Made by a program: the position numbers and the translations under genes
Shown: positions 11,646-32,600 of the stretch, in pieces
Layout of the letters: each line of letters begins with the position of its first letter
Numbering within the stretch: position 1 is the stretch's first letter
Notes under the pieces: model-generated
What the model saw: only the letters and a program-made list of their open reading frames with translations
Database searches by the model: none
What the model was told of the DNA's origin: nothing
Assembly: GCF_042242105.1 (NCBI RefSeq)
Contig: NC_092020.1
Coordinates: 17,452,788-17,516,787 of the forward strand
Length of the DNA: 64,000 bases
Origin: Pempheris klunzingeri
Lineage: Eukaryota; Chordata; Actinopteri; Acropomatiformes; Pempheridae
Direction: 5' to 3'

Positions 11646-13147
11646 TAAGTTAGGACTCAACAATAAATGAAGTGACTGGCAGATATGTAGATTTGATTGC
11701 TGTATTTTGTAGATTTCAGTTCAGGTCATGAAAGAATAGAAACCTCATTTCTATTCACATTTGCTGTCTGGCCAGCTGTCACCAGTTTGGTTGACCCAGT
11801 TTATCTGAGTGGGCTGAGGCGCTGACCAGCACAGCCATTTTGATTTGCAGCCATTTGTATGGCCTATTGTGAGTGGGAGAAGAGGAGGACTGCAGCCTCA
11901 CACCACAGGGCTCACGCAGCACTTTTTATGCAAACTCTCGGCCACCGTGTGCTCACTGCTGCTGGTCAGAGGAGCACCGGTTTGTTTGACCATGTCTGCC
12001 CTCCACTCGCTTCCTGGATGCCCTTCATCACACTACAATCTCTTAATCACCGCTGTGCCTTTCAGACAGAGAGGGGAAAAAAAGGTTGCAACCGGATTGG
12101 CTGCTCTTGGTGGAGCTGTTGCTAAGGGGAGGGTTTCACTCAGTGATGGATAGAAGTGGCAGCTGGTGGGAGCTACCACTTTGAGCAACGTATACATCAA
12201 CTTAATGTTTCATTTATACACTGCTGGCATCATGTTCAATGTGAAAAAGCTGAAGAAACGTGATTGATCTCGTCTAAACCTCTCCCAAACTGAGGTTTTT
12301 AAGATCATGTTCTCTGCTCCACCAGTGTTTTTTCTTTTATCAAGTTTATTGTTGCACCTAAATAAAGTCTTATCACTTCTAAAGGGTCAATGCACTTTAC
12401 AGCTTTTATAGCCATTTCAGCAATTATTCCCACCGTTTGAGATGATTTGTTGACTGTGTAAACATCAGAGTTTGAAATGAATGCAAAAATTGTAATGCAA
12501 TTGCAAAATAGGTTGTGGGCTGAGGGGGGGGGGGGGGGGTTGTTTACATCCTGGCTTGTGAGAATATAGGCCTATTTAATAGTTGCTGTATTTTTTCTCT
12601 AAAGCGATCTGCTCAAAATCTAATATTGCCATTCAACCTTTGAGTTTGTGTTTTGGGTATAATGATCAGTCTCAGAACTATTAAGCAGCATTGCAGTATC
12701 TGTATTTGATAAATGATTGTGCAAAATTTGAAAAAGCCATAAAGTTTTACTGCACCTTGAAGCTGCATGGGCAGGTGATTTTCCTGAGCACAAACGTCTA
12801 TTTGCATAGAATAGATATGAAATGGTTTTATTAACAAATTCTGCTTGCGAGCCTTGACCTCCTTTGCAGAACTGGTGTTCTTTATTCCCCTACAGGTAGA
12901 GCCTCAGTAAAGTACTTTTAAATCCCTCAACACCAACATTACATAAAGCTTCTAAACTACATGCAACACTGGGCCAAGTAATAGTTGTAGCTTGCGTTTT
13001 AAAAATACTCCTTACACAGCCTGAAGCACTTTACAACTTGCATAAGAAAGTTTCTGAACTACTAAGAGGAAGAGGCATCAACACCACCAACATCCTTCCT
13101 GCTAGAAGTGACAAACAAAAAGGAAGCAAACACCAAGTTTCCAATTA
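11646..13147. other. Intergenic DNA downstream of mid1ip1l
   Basis: No gene is supported. A run of 16 G occurs at 12524-12539. Two overlapping plus-strand open frames near 11845-12153 lack recognisable features. Confidence 0.5.
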
Positions 13148-13153
13148 TTTATT
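13148..13153 (-). terminator. mid1ip1l: Candidate polyadenylation signal of mid1ip1l
   Basis: AATAAA on the minus strand, about 710 bases past the mid1ip1l stop codon. A second AATAAA lies at 13447-13452. Either or both could be used. Confidence 0.35.
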
Positions 13154-13865
13154 TCAGTTTTACTGCATTTCTGCGGCAATATAAAATTGGTTTTGAAAGA
13201 GCCAAGGACAAATACATGAATCATTTCATCATGAACCCCTTGATGCACCATTTACGCTGTCAGACAATGGGGAGGTAACTGAACAGGGCATGAGGATATA
13301 CAAAAAGTCAAGGCACGCCATGTTACAGTCATACCACGTGGAAAGATTTAAAACCTCTGCAGGTCAGAGCCCTTCAGCTCAGCATTAAAATTATTTTACA
13401 GGAGGGACAGAATAACCAGCATTCAATTTCTCCTACAGTCAGACCTTTTATTCACAATCTGGTGACTAATTCATGTTCCAACTTGAAATGAAAAGACTAA
13501 AAAAAAAACAAAAAAATACAACTAAGGGCAAGTTTCAGCATAAACCGGAGCTGTGCTTCATCTGGACTTGGGTACAGATTCAATAAACCTCCACCTGACA
13601 CAAAACGTCAACCTCTGCACCGAGACAGGCGGAGGGACGTGTGCAGGCGTCACTGGTTTCGGGTGCGTTTGGTGGAGGGGAGAAGAGGGAAGTTGGAGTG
13701 TCGCTACTCAGGAGTGAGAGAAGTCACAAAGTGGTTACCCTGGTCAGTTCACTGTCCATTGAGATCTATCAGGAAGAGATGGGGCCCTTCTCAACACATC
13801 CCACTGTGCAAGTCAAGCAGTCCGGGGGGGGGGGAGAAAAAGGGAAAAGAAAAATGTAGAGGCTT

Positions 13866-14357
13866 CTATCTTGTGAAGTTTCCCCCTCCGATTTCTCTCT
13901 TGTATCTGTTGGTGAGGTGGTCGGCTTGCAGCGTGAGCTTTGACAGAACTCCGAACAGTCCTCTGAGGTGATAGTGAAACTGATGCTCCAGGTCAGAGTT
14001 GTCGTCCAGGAGCAGGTCCCCGGTGACGGGCTGCTGCTCCTCCTGCTTCACCGCCATCTCCAGGAAGCTGGCGCCGCTGCTCATCTCCTTCTTCAGCAGC
14101 CCCCACTCCATGTCGTTCTTTATGGACTTGAGGAGCAGGTAGTGCTCGTACATGTCCCTCTGCTTGTTGGGACACGGCGGTTCATTATTGTTATTGGGCT
14201 CCACCTCGGAGGGCGCCTGCTCTTCCAGTGGCACGTCTCGCAGCAGGCTGGGCACCATGATGGTCTCATCCATGTTGTTGGCAGCTGCTATGAAGCGGTG
14301 CATGACGTTGATGAGGGAGTGCTTGTTGCTGGCGGAGTCGCTGCTGATCTGCATCAT
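13866..14357 (-). CDS. mid1ip1l: Mid1-interacting protein 1-like (Spot14/MIG12 family)
   Basis: A single coding exon encodes 163 residues. The start MMQIS, the motif MDETIMVPSLLRDVPLEE (near 33-50), the central YEHYLLLKSIKNDMEWGLL (about 71-89) and the C-terminal EHQFHYHLRGLFGVLSKLT with NRYKREIG are diagnostic of the THRSP/MID1IP1 family. MID1IP1 (MIG12) binds and promotes polymerisation of acetyl-CoA carboxylase and binds MID1 on microtubules. The zebrafish mid1ip1l gene is the maternal-effect gene aura, acting on egg cytoskeleton. The N-terminal SASNKHSLINVMHRFIAAAN differs from the canonical MID1IP1 start, so I favour the fish 'l' (G12) paralogue over mid1ip1a/b. The reading frame has no coding intron; a 5' UTR intron lies just upstream. 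Confidence 0.9.
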   Translation of the reverse strand: MMQISSDSASNKHSLINVMHRFIAAANNMDETIMVPSLLRDVPLEEQAPSEVEPNNNNEPPCPNKQRDMYEHYLLLKSIKNDMEWGLLKKEMSSGASFLEMAVKQEEQQPVTGDLLLDDNSDLEHQFHYHLRGLFGVLSKLTLQADHLTNRYKREIGGGNFTR

Positions 14358-14445
14358 TTTGAAGGCTTTAGTTTGGCGTGGTTACAGTGTAGAGCTGGCA
14401 GGTGGGGTTAAGGCAGAACTGCTCGGTGTTTTAGAGGTGGCTGAT

Positions 14446-14858
14446 CTGCAGGAGGAAGAGAGGAAACATGAGGATCTAAGAAAACTGCACACACGGATTG
14501 ATCGGCTGCTGCAAAAAAAAAAAAATGCAACACAACATGCACAAAAGTCAGGCCTAAAATACTTTGAAACAGGTTCACACATTCAGCATGAGCACAAAGG
14601 CTGACAAAGGCAGCCAGTTCATTTCCCCACACTCAGCTAGATTGCAGGAAATATGAAACTGGGGCAGCTTGTTTCTCATCTAATCCAGAGCATAATCTGA
14701 CTTCTAACACACACACACAAAAAAAAACATGTCGACAACTACAACAACCACCATCATTTTGCCGCATCGTGATGTCTGAATCACATCAATATGACCTTGT
14801 CTTCCCGATATTAAAACACTCGTGTCTGAGGCCTAGAAGAAAAAGGATGTGGACTGAC
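14446..14858 (-). other. mid1ip1l: Intron in the mid1ip1l 5' UTR
   Basis: On the minus strand GTCAGTCC begins at 14858 directly after ...GTGGTTCAG, and a pyrimidine-rich tract CTCTTCCTCCTGCAG ends at 14446, 88 bases upstream of the ATG. This gives a non-coding first exon at about 14859-14966 and a second exon from 14445. A 5' UTR intron before a single coding exon is the usual structure for MID1IP1 genes. Confidence 0.65.
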
Positions 14859-14990
14859 CTGAACCACGGGGTAACCTGAGGAAAGTCTTTTTGGCGTGCT
14901 GTTAAATTAACCAAATCTTCTCAGGCTCTGCACACCACCCACCAGGAAGAAAAGTCAAAAATTTCCCCAACTGCCTGGCAGCTGAAGCCT

Positions 14991-14998
14991 GCTTTATA
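14991..14998 (-). promoter_or_regulatory. mid1ip1l: TATA box of mid1ip1l
   Basis: TATAAAGC on the minus strand, in a GC-rich setting. It lies about 130 bases before the inferred 5' UTR donor and predicts a transcription start near 14966. Minus-strand CCAAT at 15067-15071 sits about 100 bases upstream of that start, a normal position for a CCAAT box. A plus-strand CCAAT lies at 15122-15126. Confidence 0.6.
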
Positions 14999-15129
14999 GC
15001 GGACCGCCGGGTTGGGGTGGAAGAGAGAAACAAAGTCCGCCCTCCTCCTGTTTTTCTACTGAGCCCATTGGACAGCACGGAGGAGGGAGGCGGACCCTCC
15101 GAGCATCTGATCCGAAACGGACCAATACC

Positions 15130-17041
<1,912 letters not shown>

Positions 17042-17549
17042 GTTAACAGGCCGTGGGTGCTTCTATCAATATTTTAACCACGGATTGTAATATTGAATTT
17101 GAAATTAAAGATTAATGTGAAATCTAGTCAGAAAACCTGAAAATTACAACTTCTCAAAGCCGTACATTTCAGTCCTGTCTTCACTTAATGTGAAACATGT
17201 CAGTTAAACCTGGACAATGTGTTGACAAAAATATTGTGATCTTGTTTGGATTCTGATTGTCACTCTCTAGACTAGTATAATCTTCATCCGTCTTAAATTA
17301 TGAAGAAGTGACCATAACGTACCAACATTTTCTTTCTTATATGTTTTACGGTATAAACATCCTCTGAATGCACACGTCACATTATTTAAATGCAGATTTA
17401 CAAACAATTACACCTCACCGTTTGTCTGCCAAAATATCTGCTCCTGCCAGTGTGTGTTTGTTTTTGCATCTTTTCAGACGCATGTAGAAGAAACGTGCAG
17501 GGCGGACACATCCTGAGCACGCACACTGTTAAAGATACTTAAGTTCATC

Positions 17550-17555
17550 TTTATT
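17550..17555 (-). terminator. tspan6: Candidate polyadenylation signal of tspan6
   Basis: AATAAA on the minus strand, about 870 bases past the tspan6 stop codon. An alternative AATAAA lies at 18008-18013, giving a shorter 3' UTR. Confidence 0.35.
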
Positions 17556-18423
17556 TCCTTTTCTTTTTTTTTTTCAAGTATTTCACATGCATCCACAAAA
17601 GAAGAACAATTTAACACTGAAAACTGATACGAAGTTGGCTGGACAACTGTGTTTTCAACAATACTGGCCTACAGAGGGAAGTCCTCTCTGTAAATCATGC
17701 TCTGATGTCAGGGTGGCGACCTCTTGTCCGTCTCTCAGGCTTACGTGGGTTTCACACACAGAAACGCTCTTAGTGTTGCAGAGAAGTTTTAACATTTATA
17801 AACTTATTGTCTAAATTTCATCTGCTTGGCTACAAGACTAATTTTAGCAAAATTACAAAATAAGGCAACTGCGTTATACAAAGACAGAAGAAATGGAAAT
17901 GCTGGCAACTGGCGGAGTTAATTAAGTCAAATGAAAGTGACTATTCAATTCAATACCTAACTAAATCCCAGGAGTAACAAATCATCTCTGAAATGTCCAG
18001 GTCCCTTTTTATTTTTGGTCAAACTACGACGCAGATAATGTCCCTTTAACATTTCCCTTCTGCTTGTTTGTCTTTGGTGAGACTGAATAAAAGACAAAGC
18101 AGTGAGTGTTTTTCCCTCTAAAATGACATTGACTAACACGCACAACATTAAAAAAAAAAAAAAAAAAAAAGATCACAGGAGATCCCTTTAACTCAGTTTG
18201 CACCAGGAGCAGCCCGTCAGTGACCTGCGAAGACAGACGGAAAACGAATCAGACAGGCTGTTAGACGCTAGATCATTAAATCACCGCTGCAGAGATTTCC
18301 CAATCTGTGTATAATCTGCAATCATTTGTGTAAAATGGAGTCTCGCAGCAAGGAACCGTGGTGTCCGCTTCCCCAGTTTTCTTAATTTAGCCGATAAAAA
18401 GCCTCACCTGTGGAGAGTCGCTG

Positions 18424-24412
<5,989 letters not shown>

Positions 24413-24839
24413 GCTGGCGGTCGGTTTTTCTTAAACTTTGCACTGAAAAAGAGAGAGAAAAGTTGACTTCACGGCGCCCTGGAGGCGAGAGGGGAGCAGA
24501 AACTTCGGGGGTAAATCCAGAGAGGGAGAGGGGGAAGTGTCGTCACTCACTCAGATTCACTTTCCTGAAGGAATAAACAGCTCTGCTTTCAGACCGGCGT
24601 CAAGTCCACGGCGGCACGTAACGCCGTGCGTAACACACTTCCGCCTCACGTACGGCCTTCGAAATAAAGACACCCTTCCCTACCTACATGTTTAAACAAC
24701 ACATTCGAGGGGAAATATTGTTGGCTTGACTGAAATGAAAAAATATGGATTTCTAAATGAATTAGATTTAGCCTACAATTGATTTATTCATTTTTATAGC
24801 CCTGATCTGTCATTAAACACACCATTGTCACCTCACCTC

Positions 24840-26683
24840 GGGACCTTCAACTTTGCTCTTATATAGTTTCTATTTCGCTTTCTGTGCTTATTTCTGTCCT
24901 TGTGTTGTTGCAACAGCCACATTTACCTGCTGGGGATCAATAAAGAACTGCTCTTGTCTGATCTTTAGATTATTAATTGCAGGCTGTTGAGTTGTTCCAT
25001 TCTATTGCTATAAGTTGCTATAAGTTCTTAAGTCTTAAGTTCTTAGTTGTTACCCAGCTCAATGCAGGGTAACTTTTATTTTACATTTTTTCTTCCAATT
25101 GATGCTGTTTTATTTGGTATTAAGTGTAAAAATCCATGTGTCTGGACAGTTCTTCATAGATTTAAACATTTGCTAATTTGAGATGATAAGAATCTTTTTT
25201 TCTTGTGCAGCGTACCACAGTGCAGTTTTGGACCTTCAAATGGGATGTTTGCTATCTTATACATACAGTGTCAGGTCTTCTGCAAAACTCTCATATTGTA
25301 TAATAACGTGAATATACAGCTTAAGGAAATAAAGAAGAACTGATTAAAATAAATGAAAATGATGGTACAGGCTACTTTGTCAAAATCAGAACCAGCTTTA
25401 TTGGCCAAGTATGTGTACATATTTGAGTGAAAGATAGAAATAATAAAACAAGGACAAGGACAGTAATGCTGAATATAGACAGGCAAACATAAATAACAAT
25501 GTATAATGCACATAAAAGAAGGTGAAAAATAGGTGTACATAGCAATATATATTAAAAGCAACAATAAACAACAACATCTATACCCAAGTCAATCACAAAT
25601 AGTGCAAATGAATATATAATGAATGGGTAATATAATCAATTACTTTATATACATAAGGTGGAAGGTTATTATAGTATGCATGTATAGATGTCTCTATACA
25701 GTATATACAGCATGCAGGATTTATATTGACATTGACGGATGAGTAAGTACCTTCTCATAAATTTGGCCAAGTGAGTTTGATCATTTCACCAAGTCAAAGT
25801 ACGAGATCATAAATTTAAAAACATGGCGTATTAATAGCTCATAGTTTAAATGAAGTCAAGATTCTTACTTTCCTCTTTTGTCTAAAAAACAAACAAACTT
25901 GTATGCTTTTACTTTGAAGGCAGCGCGTCACTTCCGGCCTCATGCTGTCTGACTTTATGACCAAATGCAGTTTATTCCACTGGTGATGTGACGCGCTTGT
26001 ATAAACTAAATTTCATCAGCTGGTTAAATAAAATTACCATAACATGTCGCCCGTAAGATAAACATGAAGTTCTTTTTTCTTTTCAAATCCAATTCCTTCT
26101 CGCATTATCTCCTCCTCTGAAAGTTTATTACAACTTTATATCTTTTAATCGACATGTTCTAACTAAATTACATGTGATGGCACTTTCAAAACACGAACAT
26201 CTCATGTTAAATCGTGTGAGTGGAGATCTATTTTAATCATTGCACGGTGTATATTTCCTCTCGTTATGTCTGGGAAACACATTTTAACCCTTTTACTTGG
26301 GTTTCTATCTATTCCCATCTGTACTGACCTCCACTCTCTGGGCTCAGGAGCTGCTGGAGGGGTGTTACGAAAAAGGCTCATCATCGTGTCTAAAGCAGCA
26401 CAGTGGGAGGAAACACACGAACATGAGGAGTCTGACAGCGCCACCAAGTGGTTTTGGACTTTGATGATGAGCCAGAAGGATCGTTGCTTCACATAGACGG
26501 CGGAGAGTCCGATGAGACGGCAGCGCTTCTAGTCCCCACTTTCAGTAATTCGTTGATCAAAACAGCTGTAAACTTTCTCTGGATTATAATTTTGTGGGGT
26601 TTTTTGCTGGGCTCTTGGATCTGAACCAACCTGCGCCATAAACCCCCTTTTCTCCAGGAGTGTCATCTCTCTTTCTTCCTGAC
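24840..26683. other. Intergenic DNA between divergent tspan6 and srpx2
   Basis: About 2.2 kb separates the two start codons. It contains a GGGATCAATAAAG word at about 24932-24945 (typical repeat 3' end) and a dispersed repeat at about 25375-25730 beginning AATCAGAACCAGCTTTATTG. No other gene is supported. The 26500-26683 part is probably srpx2 5' UTR. Confidence 0.45.
25375..25730. repeat. Dispersed 'AGAACCAGCTTTATTGGCCA' repeat
   Basis: The start AATCAGAACCAGCTTTATTG, followed by CCAAGTATGTGTACATA, and the A-rich body with ACAAGGACAAGGACAG are characteristic of a teleost interspersed repeat. Its 3' part grades into AT-rich sequence, so the right limit is approximate. Confidence 0.5.
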
Positions 26684-29600
26684 ATGCCCCTCAGCCGCTT
26701 TGTTGTCGTCTTCATTTTATACTCCACAGGTGAGTAAACAACAAAGGTGAGAAAACTCAGCTACAGCGTGTCTTCAGTTATGTGTGAACTCTGAATACCA
26801 CTTTATTTCAGTCAAAATACCATGAAAGTCTTTATAAAACAAAAAGTTTAAAAATATCTGATATCCTGACTGCCAGAGAGAGCTCTTCCCTGCAGTTAGG
26901 AAATGCCTTCATCTCAGCAATAATAACAACAGTATTAGATGCAGATGTGCTCCATGAATGCAAATGGTGCCCACTCCTCCCAGCAGGGACGAAGAGCTGG
27001 GATGCAGCTCCTCCGCACATCTCCCAGCATGCAACTGTCAGGATTAACTAAAACACAAGCTGGTGTTGAGCTCCTTCCTCTTTCAGGTGCTTCCACTGCC
27101 CGCAGACCCGTCGGTTTAATTACAGCTGGGATCTGCCAGTTAATTACTGAGGAGCACCCCCCCCCCCCTCCTATGGGCCTTCAGTCACGTGACCTGGGAT
27201 CCTCCCAGAGGCCCACATGAGCTCAGATGATAAAGCAGAGAGATTGAAAAGATGCTGGTCATCCTCTCACATTTGTCATTAGAGAGAGAGATGAGGCCTT
27301 TAACTGGGTAACTCAAACAGACTACATGCCTCCTGTGGAGTGACTCACTCCTGCTACATGGAGCCGCTCTGCTGCCCTCAGCGCACAGGTTTCTGTGTGT
27401 GAGTGGGTGTCTGATGCACGGTGTGTGTCACTGCCTTGGTATTCTCCACCCTCAGTGTTCAAGAAGTCCTCAGTCTCTTTAGTTGAGTTGACGTAGGAAA
27501 AACATACCACAGAGGAGCCAAAGAAAAAAAACATAGCTCTGCTTCAAAATTTGTATTTGTTTTTGTGGGTTTTTGCAATTTTTTTGTGAAATATTGGTTC
27601 ATTTGAATTCTTTGGGCCTCACACAGTTATTGAAATGTCACAGAATCAGTGACTTCTTTTAAATTACTTCTTATAACCCATTTTTACACACTTATTTTTA
27701 TGTGATGTCGACTTTCTATTCATCTGTTTATATCGCTCTTTATTGTTTATCTTTTTAATTTTGTTGCTTTTATTCTTTTAATGCATTTAATTGCATTTAT
27801 TGCTTTTTTTGCTTTTATTGTCCTTTATGTCTTTTTCATCCTTATCTTTCATCATCCTTTGTTTTGCTTCTTTTGTCTTCTGCTTTTACTTTATCTTAAC
27901 TTCTTTCATTCTGCTTTTCTTTCTTTTTGTTTAGCCTCACTGTTGAGCGTTCTCTTGCATTACCTCCTCAGTTATCCTGCTTCTCTTTGTCTGTCAAAGT
28001 ACTTTGTTAACTGTATTTTTAAAGGTGCTTTTCAGTAGTTTTACCTGCATGTAATTAAAAAGACTACAGATGTTTAATTGCCATATAAATGATGTCTCAT
28101 GTCACCTGAGTAATTTCTCTATTGAGCCCTGCAGGGCAGACTATCAGACTGATGAGCTTAGCTTGTTTATTTCCTCTATGACTAATTCTCTCTAACTCTT
28201 GGGAAGTGTTACTGAGTGGAACATCGGGCTCATTATGAGAAAAATGCTGACGGTAGGATTCATTCAAACACTGCTGGAAAAGCAGCTTCCCGAGGAGGGA
28301 AGTTCGAATGTGGGGCTTCATTATTATTATTAGAAACTTGATGTGTTTGAGGGCAACTGTGCCAGAAAACAGAGTGGTTGAGCTGAAGCAAGGGAAGCAG
28401 TGCAGGAAATGACTGGAGATGAGTGTTCAGGCTGGCAGACTGGAAAGTTTGGCTCTCGTTTCTAAACATGGAGTCATTTTCAGGATTTCAAAAGGGATAA
28501 TGTGCACAAACCACAACTGCTGAGAAAGGAGGATAAGAGTGAAAGTACTTATTGCGCAGAAAGATTCAAGGACAATGAAGGCCACACAGTACACAAGCCT
28601 TTCTGCTCTATACATGAGGAGATGAGCAAGAAGCACAACCTCCAAGTGAGTAATAAAAACAAGCTGTTCTAATTAGCGGTCCTAATTAGTGGTGAAGTTA
28701 TTGTCAATTTAAATGGCCAGAAAACACTATGATAGAAAGTCTAACATTCTTTCTCTTTAGTCATTTTCTCCCTGCAAGAAAACAGCACAATATTAAGCCA
28801 CATGCAAGATTTCCATGTTTTCTGACCCTCCTCTCAGGAGTCTCTGTTAGCATCACTGATTACAAATCCAGGTGTTTTGGAGGACGTTTTTGAGCTTCTT
28901 GTGTTGAAGGAAACCCGAGAGGAAGTTATGGAAAAGAGATTGTGATTGGAGAGGCATTTACATGTCAGACTGACTCTGTGTGACCTGTACTGTGTATATA
29001 ATCTCCTGATACAGAAGGATAATGAATCATAATGTTTGACTGATCAGAGAACTGTGTTTGACGTCTGACATTTTGGCCAAATGTTAAAGGCTCTTTTCTA
29101 TATGTCGTTTTTTCCAGCTGGCTCTGGGACCACACAATATGACAGCTACAGTGACTTTACAGAAGATGACCACACTCCTGAACTGGACTATAAAGGTGAA
29201 TATGGAAAAACAGGATACAGGAAACAGGATACATGTGTTTATGTATCTGTACGATATGATTTGTCTAAATGTTGAGAACAAATCTAGTAGCTTCTGTAGT
29301 TTATATGTGTGATAGTACTTTAAATCTCAAAACCAGCATGCATACATACAGTGGAGATCGAAAGTTTGGGCACCCCAGGTAAAAATTTGTATTAATGTGC
29401 ATAAAGAAGCCAAGGAAAGATGGAAAAATCTCCAAAAGGCATCAAATTTCAGATGAGACATTCTTATAATATGTCAAAAAAAGTTAGATTTTATTTCCAT
29501 CATTTACACTGTCAAAATAACAGAAAACAAAATAATGGCGTCTGCAAAAGTTTGGGCACCCTGCAGAGTTAATACCTTGTACTGCCCCCTTTGGCAAGTA

Positions 29601-32600
29601 TCACAGCTTGTAAACGCTTTTTGTAGCCAGCCAAGGGTCTTTCAATCCTTGTTTGAGATATCTTCGCCTATTCTTCCTTACAAAAGTCTTCAAGTTCTTT
29701 GAGATTTCTGGGCTGTCTGGCATGCACTGCTCTTTTAAGGTCTATCCATAGATTTTCAATTATGTTGAGGTCAGGAGACTGTGAAGGCCATGGCAAAACC
29801 TTCAGTTCACACCTCTTGATGTAATCCACCGTGGATTTTGAGGTGTGTTTAGGATCATTATCCATTTGTAGAAGCCATCCTCTCTTTAACTTCAGCTTTT
29901 TCACAGATGGCATCAAGTTAGCGTCCAAAATTTGCTGAAATTTGATTGAATCCATTTTTCCTTCTACTCGTGAAATGTTCCCTGTGCCACTGGCTGCAAT
30001 ACAACCCCAAAGCATGATTGATCCACCCCCATGCTTAACAGTTGGACAGAGGTTCTTTTCATTGAATTCTGTGCCCTTTCTTCTCCAAACGTTCCTTTGC
30101 TCATTCCGGCCAAAAAGTTCTATTTTAACCTCATCGGTCCACAGAACTTGTTTCCAAAATGCATCAGGCTTCTCTCAGTTCTCACAATCCTGCGAGCTGT
30201 TCTGTCTGATATTTTTCTTGATCTTCCAGATCTTGCTTTAATTTCCACTGTTCCTGATGACTGCCATTTCTTAGTTACATTCCGAACAGAGGATATTGGC
30301 ATCTGATGCCTTTTGGAGATTTTTCCATCTTTCCTTGGCTTCTTTATGCACATTAATACAAATTTTTACCTGGGGTGCCCAAACTTTCGATCTCCACTGT
30401 AGAGGGTGATTGTATGTCACCTGGCACCAAACGCTGTCCAGCAGCAGACAGCACTTCAGTACTTTGCTGTCCACCATTACTGCTTCACACAGATTTGGGT
30501 TTGGTTGCTCTTTAAACGCAGACCCACACTGGTGTCATTCTCCGGGTCTAACCAACGGGGAGGTGACCTGCCACTCCCCTCGAGGTGGGGCCTACAGGAG
30601 CTCGTTGGGCACCCGCTGTGAGATGAGCTGCGACCGAGGATACCGTCTGCTGGGGAAGAGCTCGATCCAGTGCCTCCCCAGCCGGCGCTGGTCTGGGACT
30701 GCTTTCTGCCGCAGTACGTGGAGGTTCAGGTTTTTAAATTCCCACATGGGGATGAATCTAGTGTTATTCAACAAATCCCATGAAAAACAAAAACCATAAG
30801 AAAACTGAAACCAGTGTTGTTTGTGTATCCAAAGCCTGATACTGCTTCTCTCTCTGTATGATAGTGCTCCATTTCTGTTTAAAGTCTATTAAAAACACAT
30901 CAGTGAGCCACACAGTTAGCTAACATGATCATTGATTACCATAAACATGGGCACTGTAGTTTATTTTGAGCCTTTAGCACATACACACCCTGCTGCGGTG
31001 AATTTTCAATAGCGCGCAAAATGTGTATTAATCCGCTACTGGAAATAGTCCCCACCTAATTTTACTATTTACTGGTGGTTGTATAACATTTGCTAAAACC
31101 TACAGTGCCGAGCTATTTAAAAAAATTCATTTGCCTTTTTTAGGTATGAAAGTATTTATCCATGACACACTTTATGTCCTCCGTAGGGATAAATGAGCTT
31201 GGGGGGGTGAGAGCAACAAATAAACCATTTATCTATTTAGATAAATGTTGGTTCTGTGATAGTTTCGACCCTGAGGATCAACGTACTGCACGTCTGTGTG
31301 GTGATGTTTCTTTAGGGATGCGTTGCCACGTGCTGCCCCTCATTCCATACGGCAGATACACCTGCAGTCAGGGCTTTATGGTGGACTCCAGGTGTGACTT
31401 CACCTGCAACCCTGGTTATCGCATCGAGGGGGAACACTCACGCACCTGTCAGCACGGCGGGTCATGGAGCGGAGTACAGCCAATGTGCTCAGGTACATAT
31501 CAAGGAACACAAAGCTGCTGTGCTTCAGTCTTAATTTTCTGTTTTCTGTTACCAATTAAATGAATACATTTTCCAACTGCTTTTTTCAGATACTGATCCT
31601 CCAAAGATCAAGTGTCCTCCGTCTAGACTGAAGTTCGCTGAGCCTGGAAAACTCACTGCTACAGTGAGCTGGGATCCCCCCACTGCGAAAGACACTGCTG
31701 ATAAATCCCTTGAGTCTGTCCCTCCCTCCCTCCCTTTGCTTACTTTTCCTGTTCACTTTAAAAAGCAATGAAACACATGGCTTTTACTGTGCTTGTTTCT
31801 CTGCAGTGTTATATTAGTAGGTCAGGAGCCAGACACCGACTTTAAAGAGGGAGCAAACATCATCCGATACAAAGTGTACGATCAAGCCAGGAACAGAGCT
31901 GCCTGCAAGTTTATTGTTCGTGTTGAGGGTGGGTAATGTGTTGACACGGGAAACAAGTTTAAATACAGCACATTAACTCAAAGACAGCAGTTTAACTTAC
32001 AGGATTGGATTTTTCTCCCTCCAGTGAGAAGATGTCCAGAACTATCTCCACCTCTGCATGGCTACCTCACTTGCTCCTCTGATGGGAATAACTACGGTGC
32101 AACATGTGAATACCACTGTGACGGAGGATATGAACTGAGGGGCGTATCCAGTCGTGTCTGCCAGTTCAGTCGCAACTGGGGCGGAGGCGCTCCTGAGTGT
32201 GTCCGTGAGTTTACATGAAAGTTATGCTACATTGTAGTGCACTTTTTATGTTTATTTTATTGAGCCGTTATTTAACCAGGTTTATCCTTCTTACAAGGAT
32301 CTCTTTTACATGGGAGACTTGGCCCAGAGTAATTCTACTAAGTCTAATCCAGACCACCTGGATGCAACAGATTTCACCATAAAATCATTCAGGGTCACTA
32401 TGTTTTATAGTCTAAGATCAAACTGGAGATTGCTCCCTGTGAAGGTGAAAAAAAGGCCGCTTCAGGGAATTTGAAGGCATGGCAGTACATAAAATGAGGT
32501 CTGACATGTGAACGCCTGAAATGGCCTTTTTATATTGTTCGACTGCCACTACATTTTGTTGAGAAACTGTGTGGCTTTCCCAGCAATGTAACTGATAATA

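Noticed and set aside
13639-14604. Several plus-strand open frames opposite mid1ip1l
   Set aside because: They are antisense shadows of the conserved mid1ip1l exon and its UTRs.
29942-30306. Plus-strand frames inside the Tc1 element
   Set aside because: Antisense to the transposase relic.
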